Assembly: GCA_004835665.1 (NCBI GenBank)
Contig: RBKR01000011.1
Coordinates: 496,001-560,000, forward strand
Direction of reading: 5' to 3'
DNA: 64,000 nt
Source of the DNA: Phoma sp. XZ068
Taxonomy: Eukaryota; Ascomycota; Dothideomycetes; Pleosporales; Didymellaceae
Position numbers and translations under genes: made by a program. Under the pieces are notes generated by a model. The model had not been told where the DNA came from and did not search any database. It was given only the letters and a program-made list of their open reading frames with translations. This document shows, one piece after another, positions 11,743 to 21,754 of this stretch; position 1 is the first letter of the stretch, and the number at the start of each line of letters is the position of its first letter.

Positions 11743-12504
11743 ATGATCAAGCAAAGAGCCGTCAAGAGTGCATTCCGCTGGCCATCTATCTCTGAGCTGT
11801 TTGTCGCGAAGAGCATAATCTGGTGGATATGGGAAAGTGCAGTTTTTCGCAGGAGTGTGCCATTGGATGCATATCCAGCTTTGCTGCCGCCTGCAGGTTC
11901 GACAGAGCTCAATGTAAGTGTGCACATCAACGAGGCTCCAATAGTTCTATTTTGGATTGACGTACCACAGTGGCCAACGAGCGTAGCAGTTGTTAGTACC
12001 TCGGTTGGAGTCACTCAGGTGATATTGTCGTCGGGGTACATACTGCTGCTGTCGATGATTGCATTGATAATCAGCCCGTGCCTCTCGCAAAAGCTTACGA
12101 GAAAGGCCCAAGACGCTGGAAAGAAGAGAAAGCACGTTTCAGAACCAAAAATTTCGGCACAAGAGATTCCAAGAAGACCATTGAAGGTAAAAACGCTCGA
12201 AATCCGAAGTGATATGTGCCCCTGGAATACGTCGCTCAAGAAGGGAACACTTACCATGTCCCCAATAAAAGAGGTTGTTAGTCCACGTTCTACAGAGTGT
12301 TGCCTTGTGGTGGATGCAATCACACCGGCACAAACCGTAAATCCTGTGGAGATTCCGCCCGCCATGAAGACGTCGGGCAACAAGACTGGGAATAACTTAA
12401 CGCTTTCGGAGGTAATACTTACCATCGATGTTCCACCATCGCCGCCTAAACTAGTTGATGATGATGCTATCATCGAACTCGCGGAAATGCTGCAGGAGTG
12501 GTGA
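11743..12504 (+). CDS. Orphan single-pass membrane protein, hypothetical
   Basis: An intron-less frame of 253 codons from ATG 11743. The frame is open for 28 codons further upstream, but only from a TTG. I do not recognise the product. Residues about 92-113 (VTQVILSSGYILLLSMIALII) form one clear membrane segment, followed at once by a basic stretch (KLTRKAQDAGKKRKH), so the C-terminal half is probably cytosolic. That half is hydrophilic, with Ser/Thr/Pro-rich and acidic ends (VDDDAIIELAEMLQEW). The N-terminus is basic and Trp-rich (SIIWWIWESAVF) without a classic signal peptide. A 213-codon frame lies antisense over 12015-12656 but has poorer composition. Position amid pseudogenes and lack of a known family suggest a lineage-specific gene or a chance frame. 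Confidence 0.45.
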   Translation: MIKQRAVKSAFRWPSISELFVAKSIIWWIWESAVFRRSVPLDAYPALLPPAGSTELNVSVHINEAPIVLFWIDVPQWPTSVAVVSTSVGVTQVILSSGYILLLSMIALIISPCLSQKLTRKAQDAGKKRKHVSEPKISAQEIPRRPLKVKTLEIRSDMCPWNTSLKKGTLTMSPIKEVVSPRSTECCLVVDAITPAQTVNPVEIPPAMKTSGNKTGNNLTLSEVILTIDVPPSPPKLVDDDAIIELAEMLQEW

Positions 12505-14000
12505 AAGATTGGTGAACCAACGACATGATCGAAGCTCAACCACCGAACCTTTGCGAAAGGGGAAATGGCACCTGAAACTTCCCTAGCGGGACCACAGTGA
12601 ATGCTAGAGGTCAAGAATATCAATTGCGTCAACCAATCTCTATGCAGGGAAATCACCAGAGCCCAAAAAGTGATGGTGCATCATGTTAATACCTACACCT
12701 GCAACAGTCTTAAGTGGTGGGTATGCTGCTTTTCGACAAACAATTCTACGGGTACCACAAGAAGATAGCTTGTGAAGAAGAATGAATAGATGGCTACGTT
12801 ACAAGAAAGATTATGTGCTGGACACACCAGAAGAATCTCACTCACGATCATTGAGCTAGAAAGAGTGGGCGGTTGGCTCAAGGCGGCTTTCCTTTCATTA
12901 CTCGGGCTCCTTGGACGAAGATGGGCCCCTACACGCACCCAAAATGGGCCGTGCATTCTCTTTACGAGCGAGATATACCGGTATCAATGCCCCTGAGGTC
13001 ATTTTGTGATCTCAAACATGGAGAAAGGGGCTTAGTGTCTAGCTAAAGAGGCCATCACAACATGATCTTCTAAGCTTGGCGACGGACCTACTGGGGCGAC
13101 AGAGGAGAAGAACGATCGCAAACTCGAATCGTATGTTGTAGTCGTTGTCTGTAATGGTACTGGTGACCTGGGGGGTCGTCCAGGGTCCATGCATGGTCGA
13201 TATCGGCCGAACCGGGCGGGAGTTGGAAAACATCCTTATACAAGCCGGGTTTTGATATTTCAGCTCCGCTCTCATCAGCACATCAGACCTTCGTAGTGCA
13301 AAGTCATCAGCAGTTACGAGCTTCGCGGGTATCACCTTCCGATTATGCGTGTGTTGTGCTCGTGCGTTGTACGAGAAAGTAGGATGGCCCCGGGACCTGG
13401 CAGTTGGTGGAGCTTGGCAATATGGATCCCTGGATTCTTCGGACCCCGCTTCTAATCCAAGCCACAGACAGACCCTTCATGACGTCCAACTCCCAACTCC
13501 AGCTGGCATTTCGCCCAGGCTTTTCCACAAGACGAAGTTGTTGAATTCTAGTAGTCCCGTAACTTTTACGACAGGCAGAGGCTCCGCGGAGCATCTCCGA
13601 TGGTCGTATTCACCAGCCTTAAAGGACAAATGTGGCTGGGTTCGCTAGACCGACGGATATCGTCGAGTAAGCGGCGCGGCTTGATCCAGTCAAGTCCAAG
13701 CCCGATGAAGCGTTCACCGTATCCAATCGTCCGAAACAAAACCCGCTATTCGATTTAAGCATGGCGCCGGACGGCAAAGCGCAAAAGGCGGATAAACAAG
13801 TGCGGCGCCGGGGCATGACAAGCTTCGCTGTCGGTGACCACGAGCCCAGGAAGGCTGGTAAGCAAGAAGTGGTCCCTTGTGAGCGCATTTGTACTTGAAC
13901 GCCTCCAAGCCCCTGTCCCTGTCCCTGTCGCCGGTTCTTTCGTGCCTTCTGCATTATCTTGATCACTGCAACACCTGCAGTGCGACAGGCCCAAGTCGCA
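12505..14000. other. Intergenic, 1.5 kb, no gene seen
   Basis: Only short uncorrelated frames occur. A hexamer CCCTGT is repeated three times at 13911-13928, within the likely leader of the four-TM gene that starts at 14001. No transposon ends or coding remnants were recognised. Confidence 0.4.
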
Positions 14001-14881
14001 ATGGAATACCGAAAACTACTTACTCTGACGCTCGTACCGTCGATACTCTTCCTACTGCTGTCGATTGTTTCGGTGGCTTTGACTACGCACTATTGGATTA
14101 TTGGCGACTGGATTACACCTCGAGGAGTGAAAGTACAGACTAGCACATTCAACGACCGCACGCAGTCATACACGATAGACGAAACTATTGTGTACTTCAC
14201 AACGAACGATACTGATGCAACCATTGTTTCTGGATGTCTGTGCCTAACCGCCGCCGTTGTGGCGCTCATCGCATGGGCGCAACTCCGCAAGCCGGATATG
14301 GATACGCAGTTCGCAACTGTAAGTGCAAAGGTACGTTATTCAAGAACACTTGCTGAAATCGATAGAACAAACGCCGTTTCTGGATTCTTGCTGTGGTCGT
14401 GACAACCTTAGTTGGCGCTATCGTGGCGCTGGTCTCCATCATTCTCCATTACACGAACATGGGTGATGACGCATTTGGCTGTAGATCTGAGACTCTTCAA
14501 ATGGCTGGAAAGTTCAACACGAACAAATACTGCACAAGAGAGATGGCAGCATGCAATTTCCTTCCCAGGTATCTGTCCAAAGGCGACAAGAGTAGCGCTG
14601 CGCTGGGATGCGCCGAGGCAGTGAGTTAGCACCAACGGTGACGTGAAGGCTTTGCTCACAGGTTTCAGGTTACCGTCAAATGGCTGCAAATCGCTCTGAT
14701 CATCCTGGCCCTGCTCATCTTCAACATGTTCGCGGTGCAAGCATGGTTTCGGAAGAAGACACGACCAACGCGAATGACAGCGGCGGAGAAGGAGCCTGTA
14801 CCAGTGGACTCGAGCGAGCGCTTCCATTCCAATGAGCGATTCCCTTCCAACGAGCAATTTCCATCTAACGAACGAATTTAA
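14001..14881 (+). CDS. Four-TM fungal membrane protein with C-terminal hexapeptide repeats
   Basis: Three exons, 14001-14318, 14366-14620 and 14669-14881, give 261 aa. Introns are 47 nt (GTAAGT...GATAG) and 48 nt (GTGAGT...TTCAG), both in phase 0. Hydrophobic segments lie at about residues 9-28, 74-94, 112-134 and 196-217. The first and second extramembrane loops are long; the second holds several Cys (FGCRSE, KYCTREMAACNF) that could form disulfides, giving a claudin/tetraspan-like layout without a recognisable family signature. After TM4 comes a basic patch (FRKKTRPTR), then about three copies of a six-residue unit ERFPSN. The N-terminus MEYRKLLTLT has no cleavable signal. A second consensus donor (GTACGT at 14331) would add four codons but leave a 35-nt intron, so I prefer the first. 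Function unknown. It is intact between pseudogenes. Confidence 0.72.
14813..14878 (+). repeat. 18-nt tandem repeat coding the ERFPSN tail
   Basis: About three imperfect copies of an 18-nt unit encode SNERFP/SNEQFP at the very end of the four-TM protein. The copies differ mostly at third positions, so they are not a fresh slippage product. Confidence 0.6.
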
Positions 14882-16048
14882 CCTTGCTGCAACACGCTTC
14901 CTATACGACTATGACGACTCACGATCCCTCCAAGAACATGACTTCACACTGCATTACTGGCGTTAATATTTTCCATGCCTGAAAACCAGACTCACGTCAC
15001 CACGGAGCATCACAAGATCTCGTTTATGAGTATGAAAAGGGCTGCGTATTCATTCGTACGGCACTACAGTGGCGTTCGTTCGATCCATTCCTTTCTAGAC
15101 ACTCAAAGATATATTCCCACTATGAACCGTCAGCATAGTACAATAATATAATTTACCTACGGTTACCTACAGTACTTCCACACACCTCTATACCTGGCAA
15201 AAGAACCCGCGCTATGTCAGGTTCTCGGCGTTCTTCTGAGGGCTTCAGCACGCGCACAATTGTCAGCTAGATGCTAGGTAGTGACGCACGGAGGCATGAT
15301 GACCTCACGAAGTCGAAAACATGTCAAAAGCCTGATTCGCCCCAACCTCCCCGCACGCTGGTCCCGCATTTCCGCTTGCGCCTCAGCCGCTGGCGCCATA
15401 CTACTTGCTGCACCGTTGCAGCTAGGGGTTGTTCCATCAACCTCATACTAAGCGGCACCGCCACACACGTCGTGAAGTCATTTGTCCCATATTACGATAC
15501 GACTTTCGTAGTGGTTCACTGTTAGTGCTGTGAAATGCTCCAAATCCACACTCACAAGCGTGAATTGCGTGAGGTCACTGATGGTACAAGCATTCGTTCT
15601 AACAAATGCCCTCTGTCTCCCATGCGTTACTAGTTAAGGAATGTTCTTCGTCTACGTCAATAGGCGTACCTTTTACCGGCGACAGATACTTTTCTAGTTC
15701 CCGCGGTTCCGAGCGTGGTATGCAATACATAGGTGGTCTGAAAGCTCATAACATTGTTACCCAAACGCCTGAAGCAAAGTCGTACAGTAGGAAAGACCTG
15801 CCCTTCCACCGTTCGCAAGCTGTCAAATAGCCGATATTCACAATTTCAACATCACAATGTAACTCCATCAACGATGTCGCAGCGTATGCCGTCACTAGTT
15901 CTACGTCTGCAGCCTTCACCGCAGCTTTTGAAGTACCGACACTGGAGCGCATATCATCGATATACTCCCGCACATTGAAACTCCAATGGTCAGTCATCAG
16001 CATAGCTCATCATATCAAGATCTCTTCATCATATCAACCGAAGGTTCA
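14882..16048. other. Intergenic, 1.2 kb, no gene seen
   Basis: Holds the 3' end of the four-TM gene and sequence upstream of the amidase remnant. Only short frames without resemblance were found, and no repeat was recognised. Confidence 0.4.
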
Positions 16049-17672
16049 ATGTCACCAAGAATCTGTCTGAGAGACATAACGCTCGCAGTCATACACAACC
16101 ATTTTGTTTCAAATACACTGACGTCTACTCATTTAGTCCGCACCTATGTCGCCCGTATTGCCGAAGTTGACCACGAGTTTAACTCCATCATCGAGACCAG
16201 TCCCGATGCACTCAAAGTTGCACAAAATCGAGATGCCGAACGCACCCTTGGTTACCATCTGTCTGGTATCCACGGTCTGCCTATTTTGCCGAAAGACAAC
16301 ATTCCCACGCTCGATGGCACAGAGACCATATGCGGTTCCCTCGCTCTTGTCGGTGCCAGGCCAAAGTAAGAAGCAGCAGTTGTCACGGCACTGAGGAATG
16401 CAGGCGCTGTACTATTAGGGAAGGCAAATATGGCGGAATGGGTGGGTTTTTGCTCTACAAGTGGCTGCTCCGGTTGGTCTGCTGCGGTGGGCAGACGTAC
16501 GGACCTTTTGTGAAGGAATCGAAACCAAGCGGGAGTTCGAGCGGAAGTGCAGTTGCCACTGCATTAGGGCTGTGTTTCGCCGCTATAGGGACCGAATCGT
16601 GCTGCTCGATCGTGAGTCCAGCGAAAAAGAGCGGGATCATAGGATACAAACCGACGAAAGATCTTTTACCGTCAGAGGGCATCATGTATGCCAGCAAAAG
16701 GCAGGACACGGTTGGCGTACTGACGAGGACTGTCGAGGATGCTATGCGCATCACCTACACACTCATTCTGGAGTCGATAGATTGCAGCTCCTTGCGGCGT
16801 CGTCTGGAATGGATCAATTTTGCGGACTTCATAGAAAGCCTTGTAAGTGCTTGTGACTCTCAGAAGGACTTGACAGGCTTTCGAATCGGGGTACTTCGTG
16901 ACCTGATTGAGTTCGAAGAACCGCCGAGATGCAAGTTGGAAGCGTTTGGACAGATGCTGTCTCGACTGGAGGCCAGAGGTGCTAAGGTCGTGACGGATGT
17001 TGTCGTGCAGGGCTGGTACGAATATGCGGCGTTGTCGAAGGAAGAGACGCAAATCGTATTGGATACAGAGATGAAAATCGCCATCAACACGTACTTACAA
17101 AGCTTACAGACTAATCCACAGCAGATCCACAGCCTCTAGGACCTGATTGACTTTACTAAGTCATGTCCGGATGGGCGGTATCCTATGCGCAACGTGGCAG
17201 GACTCGAGCGAGCACAAGCCACGGATCCAGTCTGTGAGCTGTACAGGGCAGTGTTGGAGAGAGACAGATTATTTGCTGGTAGTATCGGAAGTACCCTTGA
17301 TCGGTACAGCTGCGACGTACTCCTGATACCATCCCTCTCCGTGACACTGCAGACATTTGCAGCGAAGTCAGGATCTCCTGTCATGAGTGTGCCAATGGGT
17401 TTCTATCCTAGTGATACGACGATCGACATAGACCCCAAAAATGGTATGACAACAGTCGCGCCGGGTATTCCGTAAGTCTTGCGACCAAAATGCGCGCGAA
17501 AACCATGTATGACTGATGATCTAGGTTCTCGGTTTTTGTTTTCGGGTGAGCGTATGATGACGCGAGCGTACTTAAAGTAGAGCATATCATCGAGAAATTG
17601 ATGGGAGTAAGGGAGCAGTTGACACCGTACTTACTACCGAAGGCCGAGGTCTCTAATGTGCCTAGTGTTTAA
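16049..17672 (+). pseudogene. Amidase (amidase-signature family) pseudogene
   Basis: Amidases hydrolyse amide bonds with a Ser-cisSer-Lys triad. The frame starts MSPRICLRDITLAV and keeps much of the family signature: LTSTHLVRTYVARIAEVDHE, GIHGLPILPKDNIPTLDGTE (catalytic Lys), NAGAVLLGKANMAEWVGF, then after a shift KPSGSSSGSAVATALGL and GTESCCSIVSPA (Ser region), GIIGYKPTK and SKRQDTVGVLTRTVEDA. It is broken by TAA at 16367-16369, a one-base shift near 16483 in SGWS|GGQTYGPF, TAG at 17137-17139 (HSL-stop-DLIDFTK) and TGA at 17547-17549 (FVFG-stop-AYDDAS, where CGA for Arg is expected, a C-to-T change). A 50-nt intron (17475-17524, GTAAGT...TCTAG) is still well formed, so the copy arose from a normal spliced gene. 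The protein would have been about 530 aa. Confidence 0.87.
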
Positions 17673-18854
17673 CCAGACGTTGTATTGAGTTTTAAGATCT
17701 GTCAGAGTATGAGTAGATATAGGAGCTGTGGCGGTAATCAATAGGCAGACATAGATTGTGACAAATGAGGTTATTTTTGCGCTTCGCTATCTCACTCAGT
17801 CGAGTGTCAAAACACCTTCATGCCCCCTTACATACTTTCCTTAAGTTCTTGCAATCTTTCATTCATTTTCGATGTTATATATGCCCTCGTCTTCGTAACC
17901 TTTGTTTCGTCCTCACTTGGAGAGCTTCATTTACTCGACTGCGTATCTTTCTCGTCTCTCGCTGATACTGCTAACGCATGGTGACTTAGTTTGCGCCCCT
18001 CCTTGCTTGCCATGCATTACATCGGTGGTAGTTTTGCGTAGAAGGTGCATAGTCGTTTTGATCCAATGGGTGGTATGGGATGCAACTGTAGATTTTGCAA
18101 GGCCTTCAAGCAGGTGTGCCCGAGCCAATCGGATTATCATACCTTCTCTCAACATCAGTCCTCCTTCACCCCATCATGTTGGTGCTATTACTGATAATCT
18201 ATTAGTGGGACGCCTGAGCCTGAAGCTATGCTGTGGGATAATCTAGCCCTCCCGGCAGCTTGGTTGCACAGCTGCACACACGGCTGGGTTTCGCCCTCGT
18301 GCCCCGCGAGAGACGCGAGTTGCGCTGGTTGTCGCACGAACACTGTCTTTCTTTCGCCCCAGCTTCCCCGAGAGGCAGTCGTTGCCGTGTCCACTTTTTG
18401 TGACGTTTTTCTTCGTGCAGGGTCAGATTTGACAACTCACTTGGGCATCTGGAGTGATTTACCGTGAAAAGGCTGGATTGGGTTGACAAAAGAACAAAGG
18501 TTCTCTGTAGCTGGTGCGCAGGGTGCATTTCACCATCAGTCCGATCCACTGCACGCCGCACCCGCGCGCATAAAACCCGCGTGTCACATCGTACCATGTA
18601 TGGTGTATCCGCGCGGTGACGACTTCTTAGTGTCGCATTGGAACTTTGTTAGTCTTGCGGTCTCGACATTACTATTGGCTTGACAGGTCACATATGCAAC
18701 CTCTCAGGGAATTTGGACGCCTATTCATGCTTCTCTACTCACCTCCAACCCTTCGTTACCAGTATGCTGGAAGACAACAATCATACAAGATCTGTCGAAG
18801 GGGGCGGTATTTCGCAGAAAAGCCCAGCCTTTATTTGCGCACGACCATGTGGAG
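17673..18854. other. Intergenic upstream of the methyltransferase gene, no gene seen
   Basis: Pyrimidine-rich tracts around 17780-17960 and short frames only. The last few hundred bases should hold the promoter of the methyltransferase. Confidence 0.4.
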
Positions 18855-20244
18855 ATGGCTTCCCTAAACAGCACAGCACATACCAGCACGAGTACCTTTG
18901 ATGACCCTACAGCAGATGCGTCTAGTAACTCCGACCCGTCGCTTGAGATTGATGTACGGTTGCGACCCGTTCCTTGATGACATTCATATCATGCACTGAC
19001 ATGTGCTCGCAGAGTGCAGACAGCGACTCTGCGTACGGAGACGGGTTCTCCTCGTACGCACAACATCAACGCGAGGGTAATCGTTACAGCAGTAACTAAC
19101 GTTTTGAAAGGTACACTATGTCTGCAAGCTCATCGGTCTTCAACTTTCGCTACGAAAATGGGAGGAGATATCATGGTTACTCTGAGGGCCAGTATCCACT
19201 GCCGAATGACGATGTATGTCACGTTCATCGTCTTTCGCAAGTTCCTGGCGCTGATATAAGCCAATGTAGGCTGAGATGGAAAGGCTCGACCTTCAACATC
19301 ATGCTTTTCGCCTTACACTTAACGGACAGCTATATCTAGCACCCATCTCCAAGCACGTGCAACGCGTACTAGACGTTGGGTGCGGGACAGGAATCTGGAC
19401 CATTGAGTTCGCCGATGAACATCCCTCTGCTCAAGTCTTAGGAATTGACTTAAGTCCCATTCAACCCGAGCAAGTCCCACCTAACTGCGAGTTCCTCATT
19501 GATGACCTCGCGAAAGAGTGGATCTTCCACGATCGGTTTGATTACATCCATACACGTGCGATGGTGGCAGCTGTCAAAGACTGGGATCGACTGTTTGAAC
19601 AGGCACACATCAATTTAAATCCAGGTGGATACATCGAGTGTCAGGAGCCCACTTTTCCCATAAAGTGCATGAATGCTGGTGTCACAGCTGAGGATTCGCC
19701 ACTCATTCGTTGGTCAAATCTCTTCATTGAGGCCGCAGACCGAACTGGGCTAGATGCTATCGCTCCCCGCAACCTTGGCCCAAAGTTACAGCAAGCCGGC
19801 TTCGTTGACATCAATCTCAAGACCCACAAGTGGCCACTGGGGAAATGGGCTAAAGGTGCTAGATTCAAATTGCTCGGTCGCTTCTTGTACGAAGACCTCT
19901 GGGGCGGCCTTTCGAGTCTATCACTCGGACTCTTCACTAGAGTCTTACAATGGTCACGAGATGAGGTGGAGTTGTTTCTAGCCGAATGTAGACAGGACCT
20001 GAAAAGAAAAGATCGACACTATTACCTGGATTGGTAAGTGAGTCGATTTTGAATTAACTTGTATACTGATAAAGATAGTCCGTTTTGGTATGCACAAAAA
20101 CCTGAGGATGCCTGTGGAACTCAACCCAGACGCGAACATACACATTATGAGGAGCTCCTTGAGGCCGATGAAGAGAGTGTGGCAGAGGAGGCTCAATCGA
20201 GGCCACCTCTTGTTGAAGCCAGCAGTGCACACCAAACAGCATGA
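18855..20244 (+). CDS. LaeA-like SAM-dependent methyltransferase
   Basis: Five exons: 18855-18953, 19013-19053, 19111-19213, 19270-20033 and 20079-20244, giving 390 aa. Introns are 45-59 nt; intron 2 (donor GTACGC, branch CTAAC) is chosen because it alone joins GFSS to YTMSASSSVFNF in phase and restores the family block RYENGRRYHGY. Residues 114-124 (VLDVGCGTGIW) are the SAM-binding motif I, followed by the acidic GIDLSPIQP. The fold continues through DRFDYIHTRAMV and NLNPGGYIECQEPTFP. This fungal subfamily resembles LaeA, a regulator of secondary metabolism, but most members are uncharacterised, and no biosynthetic cluster lies beside it. The N-terminal 45 residues are Ser/Asp-rich and disordered. 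If the last intron is not used the protein ends at 20037; I prefer splicing because PFWYAQKPED resembles the family C-terminus. Confidence 0.85.
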
Positions 20245-21754
20245 TGTCGTCATATCACACATGTGCGTGTGGTGATATTTGATGAAATCTACAACCATTT
20301 TAAAGGGATGTGGGATAAATTGGAAGGTTTCGATACACTCTACTGTCTCCGCTTACCAGCAGCCAGCAGTGAAAGGATGCTGTCCAACACCCTTCAGCGC
20401 AAGACATCTCATTTGAGATCACACTACCGCACCTGCGCCCCCCCCCCCCTCGGGATGATAGGCCAGTCATAAACTTCCAGCAACCTTTGCTGCAGTCATC
20501 TCCTTCGGCTTGTGGCTCCACAGCTCTCTTTGACAAGGACCATCACTATTCGCTTTCCTTCGCGAGCCTGCGCCACATGCTCTGGACTTCTTCCTCCCCT
20601 TTCCTTCTTCCCCATCTTCCTTGCCTTCCTCCACAAAATGAGCATGCTTCCTTTCAATGCTGTGGAGGTTTTTGACACATGAACAGGGCTGGACCTCTTG
20701 GTGCTGGCCGTTGAGCTTGACATTCGGTCAAGTGGAGCGGCAGCAGCCTCAACGCTCCCCTGCCGATCCCTTGACCCAGACTTCTTCGGCATGGCTTCGA
20801 GATTAGAGCTATGCAGACTGAGCTTCACAATCAACCCGTTCCTTCCACCCTCCCTTCTCCTTCAGCCCTTCCTTGTGAACTCTCCTCCGTAGTCCCACCA
20901 AACTCCTGCTCAATAGTTTCCTGCCTCCCACACTCTCTCTCCGAATTATCGTAAACGCTCAGAATACTCATCCCAGAGTCCGCCATGTCGGCACTCAAGC
21001 TCCTCTTCACGCCAGCCTTACCTCTAGGACGTTGCCTCAGGATCGTAAATGAGGGCCAGGAGCTATTGAACCTTTCGCTGCTGAGAAGAGCATACTGATT
21101 TTCGTCTTTGTCACGTTTGTGTGTATGCGAATAGGGAAAGTAACCGTCTATGCAGTCGTGAATCAGCTGCGGGTGGGCTGCACGTATTCACCCATTTGAG
21201 GATTTGAAAGGTGTGGAGTGAAGGTGTTGAAGTCTTCAGGTAGCTCTCTGGTTGGCTGTAATTTTTCGATCTGCAAGTGCTACTATAGCTGGAGATTTGG
21301 TGTTCGCTGTCATACGTGGAGTGCTCAGACGTGGCGGTCTCGGTGTAGTAAAGCCTTATACACGCAGGTGCAGCCGTCATATGCTTCTGCATTTTTTCTA
21401 ACCATGGCAAGGCCTGCTCTATATCCAAGGAGAATATGGCATGGGCATTAGATGTGGTGGTTGCTATTTGCCGGTTCACGATGTGAGCCGTAGTTCAAAG
21501 ACAATTATTTCTTCAACACGAAGAAACTGGCAGTGCAATAAGCCAGTCAGTTTCTAATCCTCATCACGGGATAAACCCTTATTTCTGTACCACGGAAATG
21601 AAGCAACTAGCGACGCAAATGATACCTTTAGATAATCGAATATTGATCTTAAGCCCAGGGCAATTTCGCATGGAGCATATGGGATAACCGGTTCCATCGA
21701 TAGAGCCTAAAGATATTGCCAGTATTACACATTACTCATCGTTCATCCAGCAAC
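20245..21754. other. Intergenic, 1.5 kb, with a C12 run
   Basis: A run of twelve C occurs at 20438-20449. A minus-strand frame of about 98 codons from ATG 20792 (MPKKSGSRDRQGS, Ser-rich and basic) could be a small protein, but it has no known relative and I do not call it. No RNA gene was recognised. Confidence 0.4.

Noticed and set aside
12015..12656. A 213-codon antisense frame
   Set aside because: Lies opposite the 11743-12504 frame and has Ser/Thr/Cys-rich shadow composition; only one of the two can be real and the plus strand looks better.
20438..20449. Run of twelve C
   Set aside because: A simple homopolymer in a spacer; may also be a sequencing-prone site. Not evidence of a functional element.
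20496..20834. A 112-codon minus-strand frame (MPKKSGSRDRQGS from ATG 20792)
   Set aside because: Ser- and Lys-rich, but no relative, promoter context or splice partner could be found; left as a note in the spacer entry.
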